NCBI RefSeq assembly: GCF_048569485.1
Contig: NW_027445240.1
Span: 1 to 64,000, forward strand
Source of the DNA: Anomaloglossus baeobatrachus
Lineage: Eukaryota > Chordata > Amphibia > Anura > Aromobatidae
Direction of reading: 5' to 3'
DNA: 64,000 nt
Made by a program: the position numbers and the translations under genes. Below are positions 1 to 10,162 of the stretch, piece after piece. Each line of letters starts with the position of its first letter. Position 1 is the first letter of the stretch. Below the pieces are notes generated by a model, which did not search any database, was not told where the DNA came from, and saw nothing but the letters and a program-made list of their open reading frames with translations.

Positions 1-460
1 AAGCAAACTATTCCTCCAGGAGAGGGCGCCAACAGACTACTAAAGAGATCATCATTACTCAAAGAAAACCCCAAAAACCAATGCATGATAGGAATAAACA
101 GGTAACTTTCTTTGGAGTGGAAGCGGAGAGATCGCACCAGATGCCAATTCTAGATGTTATCACACCTGTGGTCACTGCAGCAGCAGGTGAATCCACTTTG
201 TCCAAAAGGGATCTATTCCATTCAATTGCAAATGATCTAGATAAGACAGAGAACTGCAGCACGGGGGACATAGCCGAGTTGGTCAGGTTGAGTGGTGATG
301 AGTTTGCTATTTGGATGAATAAAGAAAGTCAAAAGTGTGAAAGATAAAAAACAAAAGGAGGAAGTGTGAAAAGTGAATGGGCCAAATTGAGGTGCATATG
401 AAGACGTATGCTTTCTTCCAATTCATTAAATCGGGCTAATATGAATCAGGTGAATTGAGT

Positions 461-475
461 TCTGCTTTTGGAAAC
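461..475 (-). terminator. U2 3' box (unit 1)
   Basis: On the minus strand this reads GTTTCCAAAAGCAGA. It fits the vertebrate snRNA 3' box consensus GTTT-N(0-3)-AAA-R-NN-AGA at every defined position, 12 nt after the mature U2 3' end. The 3' box directs Integrator-dependent 3' end formation of Pol II snRNAs. The same box lies 13-27 nt below the left end of nearly every U2 gene in the array. Confidence 0.9.
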
Positions 476-487
476 TGGGTTAAGAAG

Positions 488-675
488 GGGTGCACCGTTC
501 CTGGAGGTACTGCAATACCAGGTCAATGCGTGGAGTGGACAGAGCAAGCTCTTTTTCCATCTCCCTGTTCTAAAAATCCATTTAATATATGGTCCCCAGA
601 TAGGGGACGTATCAGATATTAAACTGATAAGAACAGATACTACACTTGATCTTAGCCAAAAGGCCGAGAAGCGAT
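488..675 (-). ncRNA. RNU2: U2 spliceosomal snRNA, unit 1
   Basis: This 188-nt gene starts ATCGCTTCTC and ends GGTGCACCC, as vertebrate U2 does. The RNA is identical to the array consensus described at unit 6. An extra G in the 3' flank around 262 and an extra C around 914-919 are outside the gene. The PSE is at 721-738 and the 3' box at 461-475. Confidence 0.97.
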
Positions 676-720
676 AACCAGAATTGGTTTGGGCCTCGAG
701 TGGCACCCTGGCCTATGCCG

Positions 721-738
721 GACACATCTTAGGGAGAG
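721..738 (-). promoter_or_regulatory. Proximal sequence element of U2 (unit 1)
   Basis: Minus-strand CTCTCCCTAAGATGTGTC lies at -46 to -63 from the U2 start, where vertebrate snRNA PSEs sit to bind SNAPc. The CTCNCC opening and TGTG end resemble known U2 PSEs. No TATA box lies near -25, as expected for a Pol II snRNA gene. The same element sits 46-63 bp above each U2 start. Confidence 0.75.
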
Positions 739-2069
739 AGAGCGAGAGGGAGACAAACCCACGCCTACACAAGACATTTTGTCACCCAAGCCAACCCTTG
801 AAAAGGCTGCTTTGCAGAGCCAAAACAAGAAGAATGGTGCGTTTTGCAGCCGCCGCCCACTGCAATGAATCTGAATAACTCCTCCTTTAGGGCGCAAGCA
901 ACTCCCCTCCCCCCTTGCAGTCTTTCCAATTCACGATACAAAAAGACGGACAGGACAGGTTGCCTGACTTTCCGTCACTGCCACCCTTTGCCATCCTTAC
1001 CCGTAGAAAGCCCTTTCATCATCCCCAAACCCTAATCTTTTCCCTTTCCTTCCCAGCCCCCAAACCCTGCCCTCTGTACCTTTCTCACCACCCGCTTCCC
1101 TTCTCCTGTCATCCCCCTACCACCCGGGAAAAAAAGAGATTGCCCCCTCCTTCCACTAGCCCACCCTCCCACCCAAAGAACAACTTCTTCTGCGCAGCTT
1201 GTTTTCTAGGCAGCAGCGCTATTGTGATGTCATCGGGGGGCATTGTGACAAGCCGCCAGTGTTCCGTCTCTTCATGTTGTGCACAGTTCAAACGGAAAAT
1301 ACATCAACAGGCAGACTACAGAAAAGCTTACTATCAAAGGTTAGAGGGGGGCTTTCTCAGAGGGCTTTTTACAGTTTTTCTATTCCCAATTAGCCGTTTA
1401 AGTGTACTTATTGAAAGTAGTAATTCTTTCATAGGCCGCCCTTTCTTAGTATTTGACGTTCCTTATATTGCGGTATGAGGCTTCGCAGTAGGTTGCAAAC
1501 ATTCATCACCCATGACTTTCCCCAATTGAGCTCAGAAGCTCAATGTCTATCATGACCTCTCTTTTAGAATGTCCAAGAGCAAGCAAACTATTCCTCCAGG
1601 AGAGGGCGCCAACAGACTACTAAAGAGATCATCATTACTCAAAGAAAACCCCAAAAAACCAATGCATGATAGGAATAAACAGGTAACTTTCTTTGGAGTG
1701 GAAGCGGAGAGATCGCACCAGATGCCAATTCTAGATGTTATCACACCTGTGGTCACTGCAGCAGCAGGTGAATCCACTTTGTCCAAAAGGGATCTATTCC
1801 ATTCAATTGCAAAATGATCTAGATAAGACAGAGAACTGCAGCACGGGGACATAGCCGAGTTGGTCAGGTTGAGTGGTGATGAGTTTGCTATTTGGATGAA
1901 TAAAGAAAGTCAAAAGTGTGAAAGATAAAAAACAAAAGGAGGAAGTGTGAAAAGTGAATGGGCCAAATTGAGGTGCATATGAAGACGTATGCTTTCTTCC
2001 AATTCATTAAATCGGGCTAATATGAATCAGGTGAATTGAGTTCTGCTTTTGGAAACTGGGTTAAGAAGG

Positions 2070-2257
2070 GGGTGCACCGTTCCTGGAGGTACTGCAATAC
2101 CAGGTCAATGCGTGGAGTGGACAGAGCAAGCTCTTTTTCCATCTCCCTGTTCTAAAAATCCATTTAATATATGGTCCCCAGATAGGGGACGTATCAGATA
2201 TTAAACTGATAAGAACAGATACTACACTTGATCTTAGCCAAAAGGCCGAGAAGCGAT
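2070..2257 (-). ncRNA. RNU2: U2 spliceosomal snRNA, unit 2
   Basis: The 188-nt gene body matches the consensus. One extra G abuts the mature 3' end (run at 2068-2072), so the 3' box at 2042-2056 is shifted by one. PSE at 2303-2320. The spacer to unit 3 carries extra bases near 2614, 2884 and 3104. Confidence 0.96.
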
Positions 2258-3651
2258 AACCAGAATTGGTTTGGGCCTCGAGTGGCACCCTGGCCTATGC
2301 CGGACACATCTTAGGGAGAGAGAGCGAGAGGGAGACAAACCCACGCCTACACAAGACATTTTGTCACCCAAGCCAACCCTTGAAAAGGCTGCTTTGCAGA
2401 GCCAAAACAAGAAGAATGGTGCGTTTTGCAGCCGCCGCCCACTGCAATGAATCTGAATAACTCCTCCTTTAGGGCGCAAGCAACTCCCCTCCCCCTTGCA
2501 GTCTTTCCAATTCACGATACAAAAAGACGGACAGGACAGGTTGCCTGACTTTCCGTCACTGCCACCCTTTGCCATCCTTACCCGTAGAAAGCCCTTTCAT
2601 CATCCCCAAACCCTAATCTTTTCCCCTTTCCTTCCCAGCCCCCAAACCCTGCCCTCTGTACCTTTCTCACCACCCGCTTCCCTTCTCCTGTCATCCCCCT
2701 ACCACCCGGGAAAAAAAGAGATTGCCCCCTCCTTCCACTAGCCCACCCTCCCACCCAAAGAACAACTTCTTCTGCGCAGCTTGTTTTCTAGGCAGCAGCG
2801 CTATTGTGATGTCATCGGGGGGCATTGTGACAAGCCGCCAGTGTTCCGTCTCTTCATGTTGTGCACAGTTCAAACGGAAAATACAATCAACAGGCAGACT
2901 ACAGAAAAGCTTACTATCAAAGGTTAGAGGGGGGCTTTCTCAGAGGGCTTTTTACAGTTTTTCTATTCCCAATTAGCCGTTTAAGTGTACTTATTGAAAG
3001 TAGTAATTCTTTCATAGGCCGCCCTTTCTTAGTATTTGACGTTCCTTATATTGCGGTATGAGGCTTCGCAGTAGGTTGCAAACATTCATCACCCATGACT
3101 TTCCCCCAATTGAGCTCAGAAGCTCAATGTCTATCATGACCTCTCTTTTAGAATGTCCAAGAGCAAGCAAACTATTCCTCCAGGAGAGGGCGCCAACAGA
3201 CTACTAAAGAGATCATCATTACTCAAAGAAAACCCCAAAAACCAATGCATGATAGGAATAAACAGGTAACTTTCTTTGGAGTGGAAGCGGAGAGATCGCA
3301 CCAGATGCCAATTCTAGATGTTATCACACCTGTGGTCACTGCAGCAGCAGGTGAATCCACTTTGTCCAAAAGGGATCTATTCCATTCAATTGCAAATGAT
3401 CTAGATAAGACAGAGAAACTGCAGCACGGGGACATAGCCGAGTTGGTCAGGTTGAGTGGTGATGAGTTTGCTATTTGGATGAATAAAGAAAGTCAAAAGT
3501 GTGAAAGATAAAAAACAAAAGGAGGAAGTGTGAAAAGTGAATGGGCCAAATTGAGGTGCATATGAAGACGTATGCTTTCTTCCAATTCATTAAATCGGGC
3601 TAATATGAATCAGGTGAATTGAGTTCTGCTTTTGGAAACTGGGTTAAGAAG

Positions 3652-3840
3652 GGGTGCACCCGTTCCTGGAGGTACTGCAATACCAGGTCAATGCGTGGAG
3701 TGGACAGAGCAAGCTCTTTTTCCATCTCCCTGTTCTAAAAATCCATTTAATATATGGTCCCCAGATAGGGGACGTATCAGATATTAAACTGATAAGAACA
3801 GATACTACACTTGATCTTAGCCAAAAGGCCGAGAAGCGAT
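3652..3840 (-). ncRNA. RNU2: U2 spliceosomal snRNA, unit 3, one extra base
   Basis: This copy is 189 nt. One extra C at 3659-3661 falls in the 3'-terminal stem (about nt 181), next to GGTGCACC. It lies in the noisy left block, so a consensus error is likelier than a variant gene. PSE at 3886-3903, 3' box at 3625-3639. Confidence 0.9.
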
Positions 3841-5233
3841 AACCAGAATTGGTTTGGGCCTCGAGTGGCACCCTGGCCTATGCCGGACACATCTTAGGGA
3901 GAGAGAGCGAGAGGGAGACAAACCCACGCCTACACAAGACATTTTGTCACCCAAGCCAACCCTTGAAAAGGCTGCTTTGCAGAGCCAAAACAAGAAGAAT
4001 GGTGCGTTTTGCAGCCGCCGCCCACTGCAATGAATCTGAATAACTCCTCCTTTAGGGCGCAAGCAACTCCCCCTCCCCCTTGCAGTCTTTCCAATTCACG
4101 ATACAAAAAGACGGACAGGACAGGTTGCCTGACTTTCCGTCACTGCCACCCTTTGCCATCCTTACCCGTAGAAAGCCCTTTCATCATCCCCAAACCCTAA
4201 TCTTTTCCCTTTCCTTCCCAGCCCCCAAAACCCTGCCCTCTGTACCTTTCTCACCACCCGCTTCCCTTCTCCTGTCATCCCCCTACCACCCGGGAAAAAA
4301 AGAGATTGCCCCCTCCTTCCACTAGCCCACCCTCCCACCCAAAGAACAACTTCTTCTGCGCAGCTTGTTTTCTAGGCAGCAGCGCTATTGTGATGTCATC
4401 GGGGGGCATTGTGACAAGCCGCCAGTGTTCCGTCTCTTCATGTTGTGCACAGTTCAAACGGAAAATACATCAACAGGCAGACTACAGAAAAGCTTACTAT
4501 CAAAGGTTAGAGGGGGGCTTTCTCAGAGGGCTTTTTACAGTTTTTCTATTCCCAATTAGCCGTTTAAGTGTACTTATTGAAAGTAGTAATTCTTTCATAG
4601 GCCGCCCTTTCTTAGTATTTGACGTTCCTTATATTGCGGTATGAGGCTTCGCAGTAGGTTGCAAACATTCATCACCCATGACTTTCCCCAATTGAGCTCA
4701 GAAGCTCAATGTCTATCATGACCTCTCTTTTAGAATGTCCAAGAGCAAGCAAACTATTCCTCCAGGAGAGGGCGCCAACAGACTACTAAAGAGATCATCA
4801 TTACTCAAAGAAAACCCCAAAAACCAATGCATGATAGGAATAAACAGGTAACTTTCTTTGGAGTGGAAGCGGAGAGATCGCACCAGATGCCAATTCTAGA
4901 TGTTATCACACCTGTGGTCACTGCAGCAGCAGGTGAATCCACTTTGTCCAAAAGGGATCTATTCCATTCAATTGCAAATGATCTAGATAAGACAGAGAAC
5001 TGCAGCACGGGGACATAGCCGAGTTGGTCAGGTTGAGTGGTGATGAGTTTGCTATTTGGATGAATAAAGAAAGTCAAAAGTGTGAAAGATAAAAAACAAA
5101 AGGAGGAAGTGTGAAAAGTGAATGGGCCAAATTGAGGTGCATATGAAGACGTTATGCTTTCTTCCAATTCATTAAATCGGGCTAATATGAATCAGGTGAA
5201 TTGAGTTCTGCTTTTGGAAACTGGGTTAAGAAG

Positions 5234-5422
5234 GGGTGCACCGTTCCTGGAGGTACTGCAATACCAGGTCAATGCGTGGAGTGGACAGAGCAAGCTCTTT
5301 TTCCATCTCCCTGTTCTAAAAATCCATTTAATATATGGTCCCCCAGATAGGGGACGTATCAGATATTAAACTGATAAGAACAGATACTACACTTGATCTT
5401 AGCCAAAAGGCCGAGAAGCGAT
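5234..5422 (-). ncRNA. RNU2: U2 spliceosomal snRNA, unit 4, one extra base
   Basis: This copy is 189 nt because the C run at 5340-5344 is five instead of four. That adds a G on one side of stem IIb (about nt 80) and would bulge the stem if real. It is in the run-length-noise block and so is suspect. PSE at 5468-5485, 3' box at 5207-5221. Confidence 0.9.
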
Positions 5423-6818
5423 AACCAGAATTGGTTTGGGCCTCGAGTGGCACCCTGGCCTATGCCGGACACATCTTAGGGAGAGAGAGCGAGAGGGAGA
5501 CAAACCCACGCCTACACAAGACATTTTGTCACCCAAGCCAACCCTTGAAAAGGCTGCTTTGCAGAGCCAAAACAAGAAGAATGGTGCGTTTTGCAGCCGC
5601 CGCCCACTGCAATGAATCTGAATAACTCCTCCTTTAGGGCGCAAGCAACTCCCCTCCCCCCTTGCAGTCTTTCCAATTCACGATACAAAAAGACGGACAG
5701 GACAGGTTGCCTGACTTTCCGTCACTGCCACCCTTTGCCATCCTTACCCGTAGAAAGCCCTTTCATCATCCCCAAACCCTAATCTTTTCCCCTTTCCTTC
5801 CCAGCCCCCAAACCCTGCCCTCTGTACCTTTCTCACCACCCGCTTCCCTTCTCCTGTCATCCCCCTACCACCCGGGAAAAAAAGAGATTGCCCCCTCCTT
5901 CCACTAGCCCACCCTCCCACCCAAAGAACAACTTCTTCTGCGCAGCTTGTTTTCTAGGCAGCAGCGCTATTGTGATGTCATCGGGGGGCATTGTGACAAG
6001 CCGCCAGTGTTCCGTCTCTTCATGTTGTGCACAGTTCAAACGGAAAATACATCAACAGGCAGACTACAGAAAAGCTTACTATCAAAGGTTAGAGGGGGGG
6101 CTTTCTCAGAGGGCTTTTTACAGTTTTTCTATTCCCAATTAGCCGTTTAAGTGTACTTATTGAAAGTAGTAATTCTTTCATAGGCCGCCCTTTCTTAGTA
6201 TTTGACGTTCCTTATATTGCGGTATGAGGCTTCGCAGTAGGTTGCAAACATTCATCACCCATGACTTTCCCCAATTGAGCTCAGAAGCTCAATGTCTATC
6301 ATGACCTCTCTTTTAGAATGTCCAAGAGCAAGCAAACTATTCCTCCAGGAGAGGGCGCCAACAGACTACTAAAGAGATCATCATTACTCAAAGAAAAACC
6401 CCAAAAACCAATGCATGATAGGAATAAACAGGTAACTTTCTTTGGAGTGGAAGCGGAGAGATCGCACCAGATGCCAATTCTAGATGTTATCACACCTGTG
6501 GTCACTGCAGCAGCAGGTGAATCCACTTTGTCCAAAAGGGATCTATTCCATTCAATTGCAAATGATCTAGATAAGACAGAGAACTGCAGCACGGGGACAT
6601 AGCCGAGTTGGTCAGGTTGAGTGGTGATGAGTTTGCTATTTGGATGAATAAAAGAAAGTCAAAAGTGTGAAAGATAAAAAAACAAAAGGAGGAAGTGTGA
6701 AAAGTGAATGGGCCAAATTGAGGTGCATATGAAGACGTATGCTTTCTTCCAATTCATTAAATCGGGCTAATATGAATCAGGTGAATTGAGTTCTGCTTTT
6801 GGAAACTGGGTTAAGAAG

Positions 6819-7006
6819 GGGTGCACCGTTCCTGGAGGTACTGCAATACCAGGTCAATGCGTGGAGTGGACAGAGCAAGCTCTTTTTCCATCTCCCTGTT
6901 CTAAAAATCCATTTAATATATGGTCCCCAGATAGGGGACGTATCAGATATTAAACTGATAAGAACAGATACTACACTTGATCTTAGCCAAAAGGCCGAGA
7001 AGCGAT
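6819..7006 (-). ncRNA. RNU2: U2 spliceosomal snRNA, unit 5
   Basis: Consensus 188-nt gene, the first copy from which spacing to the right is exactly 1,578 bp. Its 3' flank (6392-6680) still has three extra bases. PSE at 7052-7069, 3' box at 6792-6806. Confidence 0.97.
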
Positions 7007-8369
7007 AACCAGAATTGGTTTGGGCCTCGAGTGGCACCCTGGCCTATGCCGGACACATCTTAGGGAGAGAGAGCGAGAGGGAGACAAACCCACGCCTACA
7101 CAAGACATTTTGTCACCCAAGCCAACCCTTGAAAAGGCTGCTTTGCAGAGCCAAAACAAGAAGAATGGTGCGTTTTGCAGCCGCCGCCCACTGCAATGAA
7201 TCTGAATAACTCCTCCTTTAGGGCGCAAGCAACTCCCCTCCCCCTTGCAGTCTTTCCAATTCACGATACAAAAAGACGGACAGGACAGGTTGCCTGACTT
7301 TCCGTCACTGCCACCCTTTGCCATCCTTACCCGTAGAAAGCCCTTTCATCATCCCCAAACCCTAATCTTTTCCCTTTCCTTCCCAGCCCCCAAACCCTGC
7401 CCTCTGTACCTTTCTCACCACCCGCTTCCCTTCTCCTGTCATCCCCCTACCACCCGGGAAAAAAAGAGATTGCCCCCTCCTTCCACTAGCCCACCCTCCC
7501 ACCCAAAGAACAACTTCTTCTGCGCAGCTTGTTTTCTAGGCAGCAGCGCTATTGTGATGTCATCGGGGGGCATTGTGACAAGCCGCCAGTGTTCCGTCTC
7601 TTCATGTTGTGCACAGTTCAAACGGAAAATACATCAACAGGCAGACTACAGAAAAGCTTACTATCAAAGGTTAGAGGGGGGCTTTCTCAGAGGGCTTTTT
7701 ACAGTTTTTCTATTCCCAATTAGCCGTTTAAGTGTACTTATTGAAAGTAGTAATTCTTTCATAGGCCGCCCTTTCTTAGTATTTGACGTTCCTTATATTG
7801 CGGTATGAGGCTTCGCAGTAGGTTGCAAACATTCATCACCCATGACTTTCCCCAATTGAGCTCAGAAGCTCAATGTCTATCATGACCTCTCTTTTAGAAT
7901 GTCCAAGAGCAAGCAAACTATTCCTCCAGGAGAGGGCGCCAACAGACTACTAAAGAGATCATCATTACTCAAAGAAAACCCCAAAAACCAATGCATGATA
8001 GGAATAAACAGGTAACTTTCTTTGGAGTGGAAGCGGAGAGATCGCACCAGATGCCAATTCTAGATGTTATCACACCTGTGGTCACTGCAGCAGCAGGTGA
8101 ATCCACTTTGTCCAAAAGGGATCTATTCCATTCAATTGCAAATGATCTAGATAAGACAGAGAACTGCAGCACGGGGACATAGCCGAGTTGGTCAGGTTGA
8201 GTGGTGATGAGTTTGCTATTTGGATGAATAAAGAAAGTCAAAAGTGTGAAAGATAAAAAACAAAAGGAGGAAGTGTGAAAAGTGAATGGGCCAAATTGAG
8301 GTGCATATGAAGACGTATGCTTTCTTCCAATTCATTAAATCGGGCTAATATGAATCAGGTGAATTGAGT

Positions 8370-8384
8370 TCTGCTTTTGGAAAC
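8370..8384 (-). terminator. U2 3' box (unit 6)
   Basis: Full match to the snRNA 3' box consensus, 12 nt beyond the mature 3' end of the reference unit. Its presence with an intact PSE argues that this array is transcribed. Confidence 0.9.
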
Positions 8385-8396
8385 TGGGTTAAGAAG

Positions 8397-8584
8397 GGGT
8401 GCACCGTTCCTGGAGGTACTGCAATACCAGGTCAATGCGTGGAGTGGACAGAGCAAGCTCTTTTTCCATCTCCCTGTTCTAAAAATCCATTTAATATATG
8501 GTCCCCAGATAGGGGACGTATCAGATATTAAACTGATAAGAACAGATACTACACTTGATCTTAGCCAAAAGGCCGAGAAGCGAT
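8397..8584 (-). ncRNA. RNU2: U2 spliceosomal snRNA, unit 6 (reference copy)
   Basis: U2 pairs with the intron branch point in the major spliceosome. This 188-nt copy is the array consensus. Nt 1-52 match human U2 as I remember it, including the stem I core GGCCTTTTGGC and the branch-point recognition GUAGUA at nt 33-38. Stem IIb (nt 68-84) reads GTCCCC-TATCT-GGGGAC, where human has GTCCTC-TATCC-GAGGAC. This is a paired U-A to C-G change plus one loop change, which suggests selection on structure. The Sm site at nt 99-106 is AUUUUUAG, where the usual consensus has a G after the U run; the altered base (nt 105) pairs with U135 in stem III, where human has G-C. Stem IV and the GCACC end are conserved. 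I judge it functional; a divergent or minor U2 class is possible because of the Sm site. Confidence 0.98.
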
Positions 8585-8629
8585 AACCAGAATTGGTTTG
8601 GGCCTCGAGTGGCACCCTGGCCTATGCCG

Positions 8630-8647
8630 GACACATCTTAGGGAGAG
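8630..8647 (-). promoter_or_regulatory. U2 PSE (unit 6)
   Basis: SNAPc-type element at -46 to -63, identical in all units including the three with insertions. The position and the absence of a TATA box fit Pol II snRNA transcription. Confidence 0.75.
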
Positions 8648-8750
8648 AGAGCGAGAGGGAGACAAACCCACGCCTACACAAGACATTTTGTCACCCAAGC
8701 CAACCCTTGAAAAGGCTGCTTTGCAGAGCCAAAACAAGAAGAATGGTGCG

Positions 8751-8767
8751 TTTTGCAGCCGCCGCCC
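8751..8767 (-). promoter_or_regulatory. Candidate distal sequence element (octamer-like plus GC box)
   Basis: The minus strand reads GGGCGG (8762-8767) then CTGCAAAA (8751-8758). The first is a perfect Sp1 core; the second matches the Oct-1 octamer ATGCAAAT at 6 of 8 positions. At -167 to -183 from the U2 start this is slightly closer than the usual -200 to -250 enhancer. A second weak octamer-like CTGCAAAG lies near -136. No perfect octamer was found in the expected interval. Confidence 0.45.
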
Positions 8768-8875
8768 ACTGCAATGAATCTGAATAACTCCTCCTTTAGG
8801 GCGCAAGCAACTCCCCTCCCCCTTGCAGTCTTTCCAATTCACGATACAAAAAGACGGACAGGACAGGTTGCCTGA

Positions 8876-9083
8876 CTTTCCGTCACTGCCACCCTTTGCC
8901 ATCCTTACCCGTAGAAAGCCCTTTCATCATCCCCAAACCCTAATCTTTTCCCTTTCCTTCCCAGCCCCCAAACCCTGCCCTCTGTACCTTTCTCACCACC
9001 CGCTTCCCTTCTCCTGTCATCCCCCTACCACCCGGGAAAAAAAGAGATTGCCCCCTCCTTCCACTAGCCCACCCTCCCACCCA
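8876..9083. repeat. Pyrimidine-rich tract in U2 upstream spacer
   Basis: About 210 bp in which C and T dominate the plus strand, with many CCC and CCCC runs. The minus strand, which is the U2 strand, is correspondingly G/A-rich. Several closely spaced G runs could allow G-quadruplex or triplex DNA. It is not a simple repeat. It lies about 290-500 bp upstream of the U2 start and is present in every unit. Confidence 0.7.
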
Positions 9084-9432
9084 AAGAACAACTTCTTCTG
9101 CGCAGCTTGTTTTCTAGGCAGCAGCGCTATTGTGATGTCATCGGGGGGCATTGTGACAAGCCGCCAGTGTTCCGTCTCTTCATGTTGTGCACAGTTCAAA
9201 CGGAAAATACATCAACAGGCAGACTACAGAAAAGCTTACTATCAAAGGTTAGAGGGGGGCTTTCTCAGAGGGCTTTTTACAGTTTTTCTATTCCCAATTA
9301 GCCGTTTAAGTGTACTTATTGAAAGTAGTAATTCTTTCATAGGCCGCCCTTTCTTAGTATTTGACGTTCCTTATATTGCGGTATGAGGCTTCGCAGTAGG
9401 TTGCAAACATTCATCACCCATGACTTTCCCCA

Positions 9433-9452
9433 ATTGAGCTCAGAAGCTCAAT
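9433..9452. repeat. Perfect inverted repeat, 8-bp arms, 4-nt gap
   Basis: ATTGAGCT-caga-AGCTCAAT. The arms are exact reverse complements and could form a hairpin. The window's last bases fall inside another copy. No T run follows it, so it is not a Pol III or bacterial-type terminator. Function unknown. Confidence 0.7.
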
Positions 9453-9476
9453 GTCTATCATGACCTCTCTTTTAGA

Positions 9477-9760
9477 ATGTCCAAGAGCAAGCAAACTATT
9501 CCTCCAGGAGAGGGCGCCAACAGACTACTAAAGAGATCATCATTACTCAAAGAAAACCCCAAAAACCAATGCATGATAGGAATAAACAGGTAACTTTCTT
9601 TGGAGTGGAAGCGGAGAGATCGCACCAGATGCCAATTCTAGATGTTATCACACCTGTGGTCACTGCAGCAGCAGGTGAATCCACTTTGTCCAAAAGGGAT
9701 CTATTCCATTCAATTGCAAATGATCTAGATAAGACAGAGAACTGCAGCACGGGGACATAG
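9477..9760 (+). other. Short protein-like frames in spacer, origin unknown
   Basis: A 38-codon frame from the ATG at 9477 (begins MSKSKQTIPP) lies next to a 63-codon frame at 9569-9760 (contains VTFFGVEAERSHQ). The composition is charged and balanced, unlike the low-complexity frames elsewhere in the spacer. I do not recognise a family. They may be the remains of an old mobile element captured in the spacer and spread by homogenisation, or chance. No promoter or polyA signal points to a live gene. Confidence 0.3.
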
Positions 9761-9974
9761 CCGAGTTGGTCAGGTTGAGTGGTGATGAGTTTGCTATTTG
9801 GATGAATAAAGAAAGTCAAAAGTGTGAAAGATAAAAAACAAAAGGAGGAAGTGTGAAAAGTGAATGGGCCAAATTGAGGTGCATATGAAGACGTATGCTT
9901 TCTTCCAATTCATTAAATCGGGCTAATATGAATCAGGTGAATTGAGTTCTGCTTTTGGAAACTGGGTTAAGAAG

Positions 9975-10162
9975 GGGTGCACCGTTCCTGGAGGTACTGC
10001 AATACCAGGTCAATGCGTGGAGTGGACAGAGCAAGCTCTTTTTCCATCTCCCTGTTCTAAAAATCCATTTAATATATGGTCCCCAGATAGGGGACGTATC
10101 AGATATTAAACTGATAAGAACAGATACTACACTTGATCTTAGCCAAAAGGCCGAGAAGCGAT
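9975..10162 (-). ncRNA. RNU2: U2 spliceosomal snRNA, unit 7
   Basis: Consensus 188-nt copy. PSE at 10208-10225, 3' box at 9948-9962. Confidence 0.98.

Larger units (their letters stand above)
1..6818. repeat. Array block A: units 1-4 with run-length noise
   Basis: This block holds four U2 genes and their spacers. Relative to the consensus of units 6-33 it carries about 20 extra single bases, nearly all lengthening a base run by one (for example near 262, 1655, 2068, 2884, 3417, 4226, 5152, 6092, 6392 and 6677). No compensating losses or substitutions were noticed. I infer poor consensus quality at a sequence edge rather than real variation. No gene other than U2 was seen. Confidence 0.8.
8585..9974. 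other. Reference spacer of the U2 unit (1,390 bp)
   Basis: Going right from the U2 start: PSE (8630-8647), a short GA-rich run, a GC-box plus octamer-like site (8751-8767), a C/T-rich tract (8876-9083), a CRE-like TGATGTCA (9133-9140) near TGCGCA (9099-9104), a perfect 8-bp inverted repeat (9433-9452), short protein-like frames (9477-9760), a tRNA A-box-like match (9758-9769), an A-rich purine stretch and the 3' box of the next U2. The 187-codon plus-strand frame at 8823-9386 is not considered a gene because it runs through low-complexity pyrimidine sequence. All other spacers have this content. Confidence 0.85.

Noticed and set aside
227-234. TTGCAAAT, 7 of 8 match to the Oct-1 octamer
   Set aside because: It is on the 3' side of its U2 and more than 1 kb upstream of the next one, too far for a distal sequence element.
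3652-5422. Units 3 and 4 as variant U2 genes
   Set aside because: Their single extra bases fall in a block full of run-length insertions and are most likely consensus errors.
8823-9386. 187-codon plus-strand frame repeated in most spacers
   Set aside because: It runs through the pyrimidine-rich tract and is low in complexity. It breaks up with single-base length changes in other units and has no domain; it is a by-product of base composition.
9758-9830. tRNA gene in the spacer
   Set aside because: Only an A-box-like segment is present. There is no B box and no acceptor stem.
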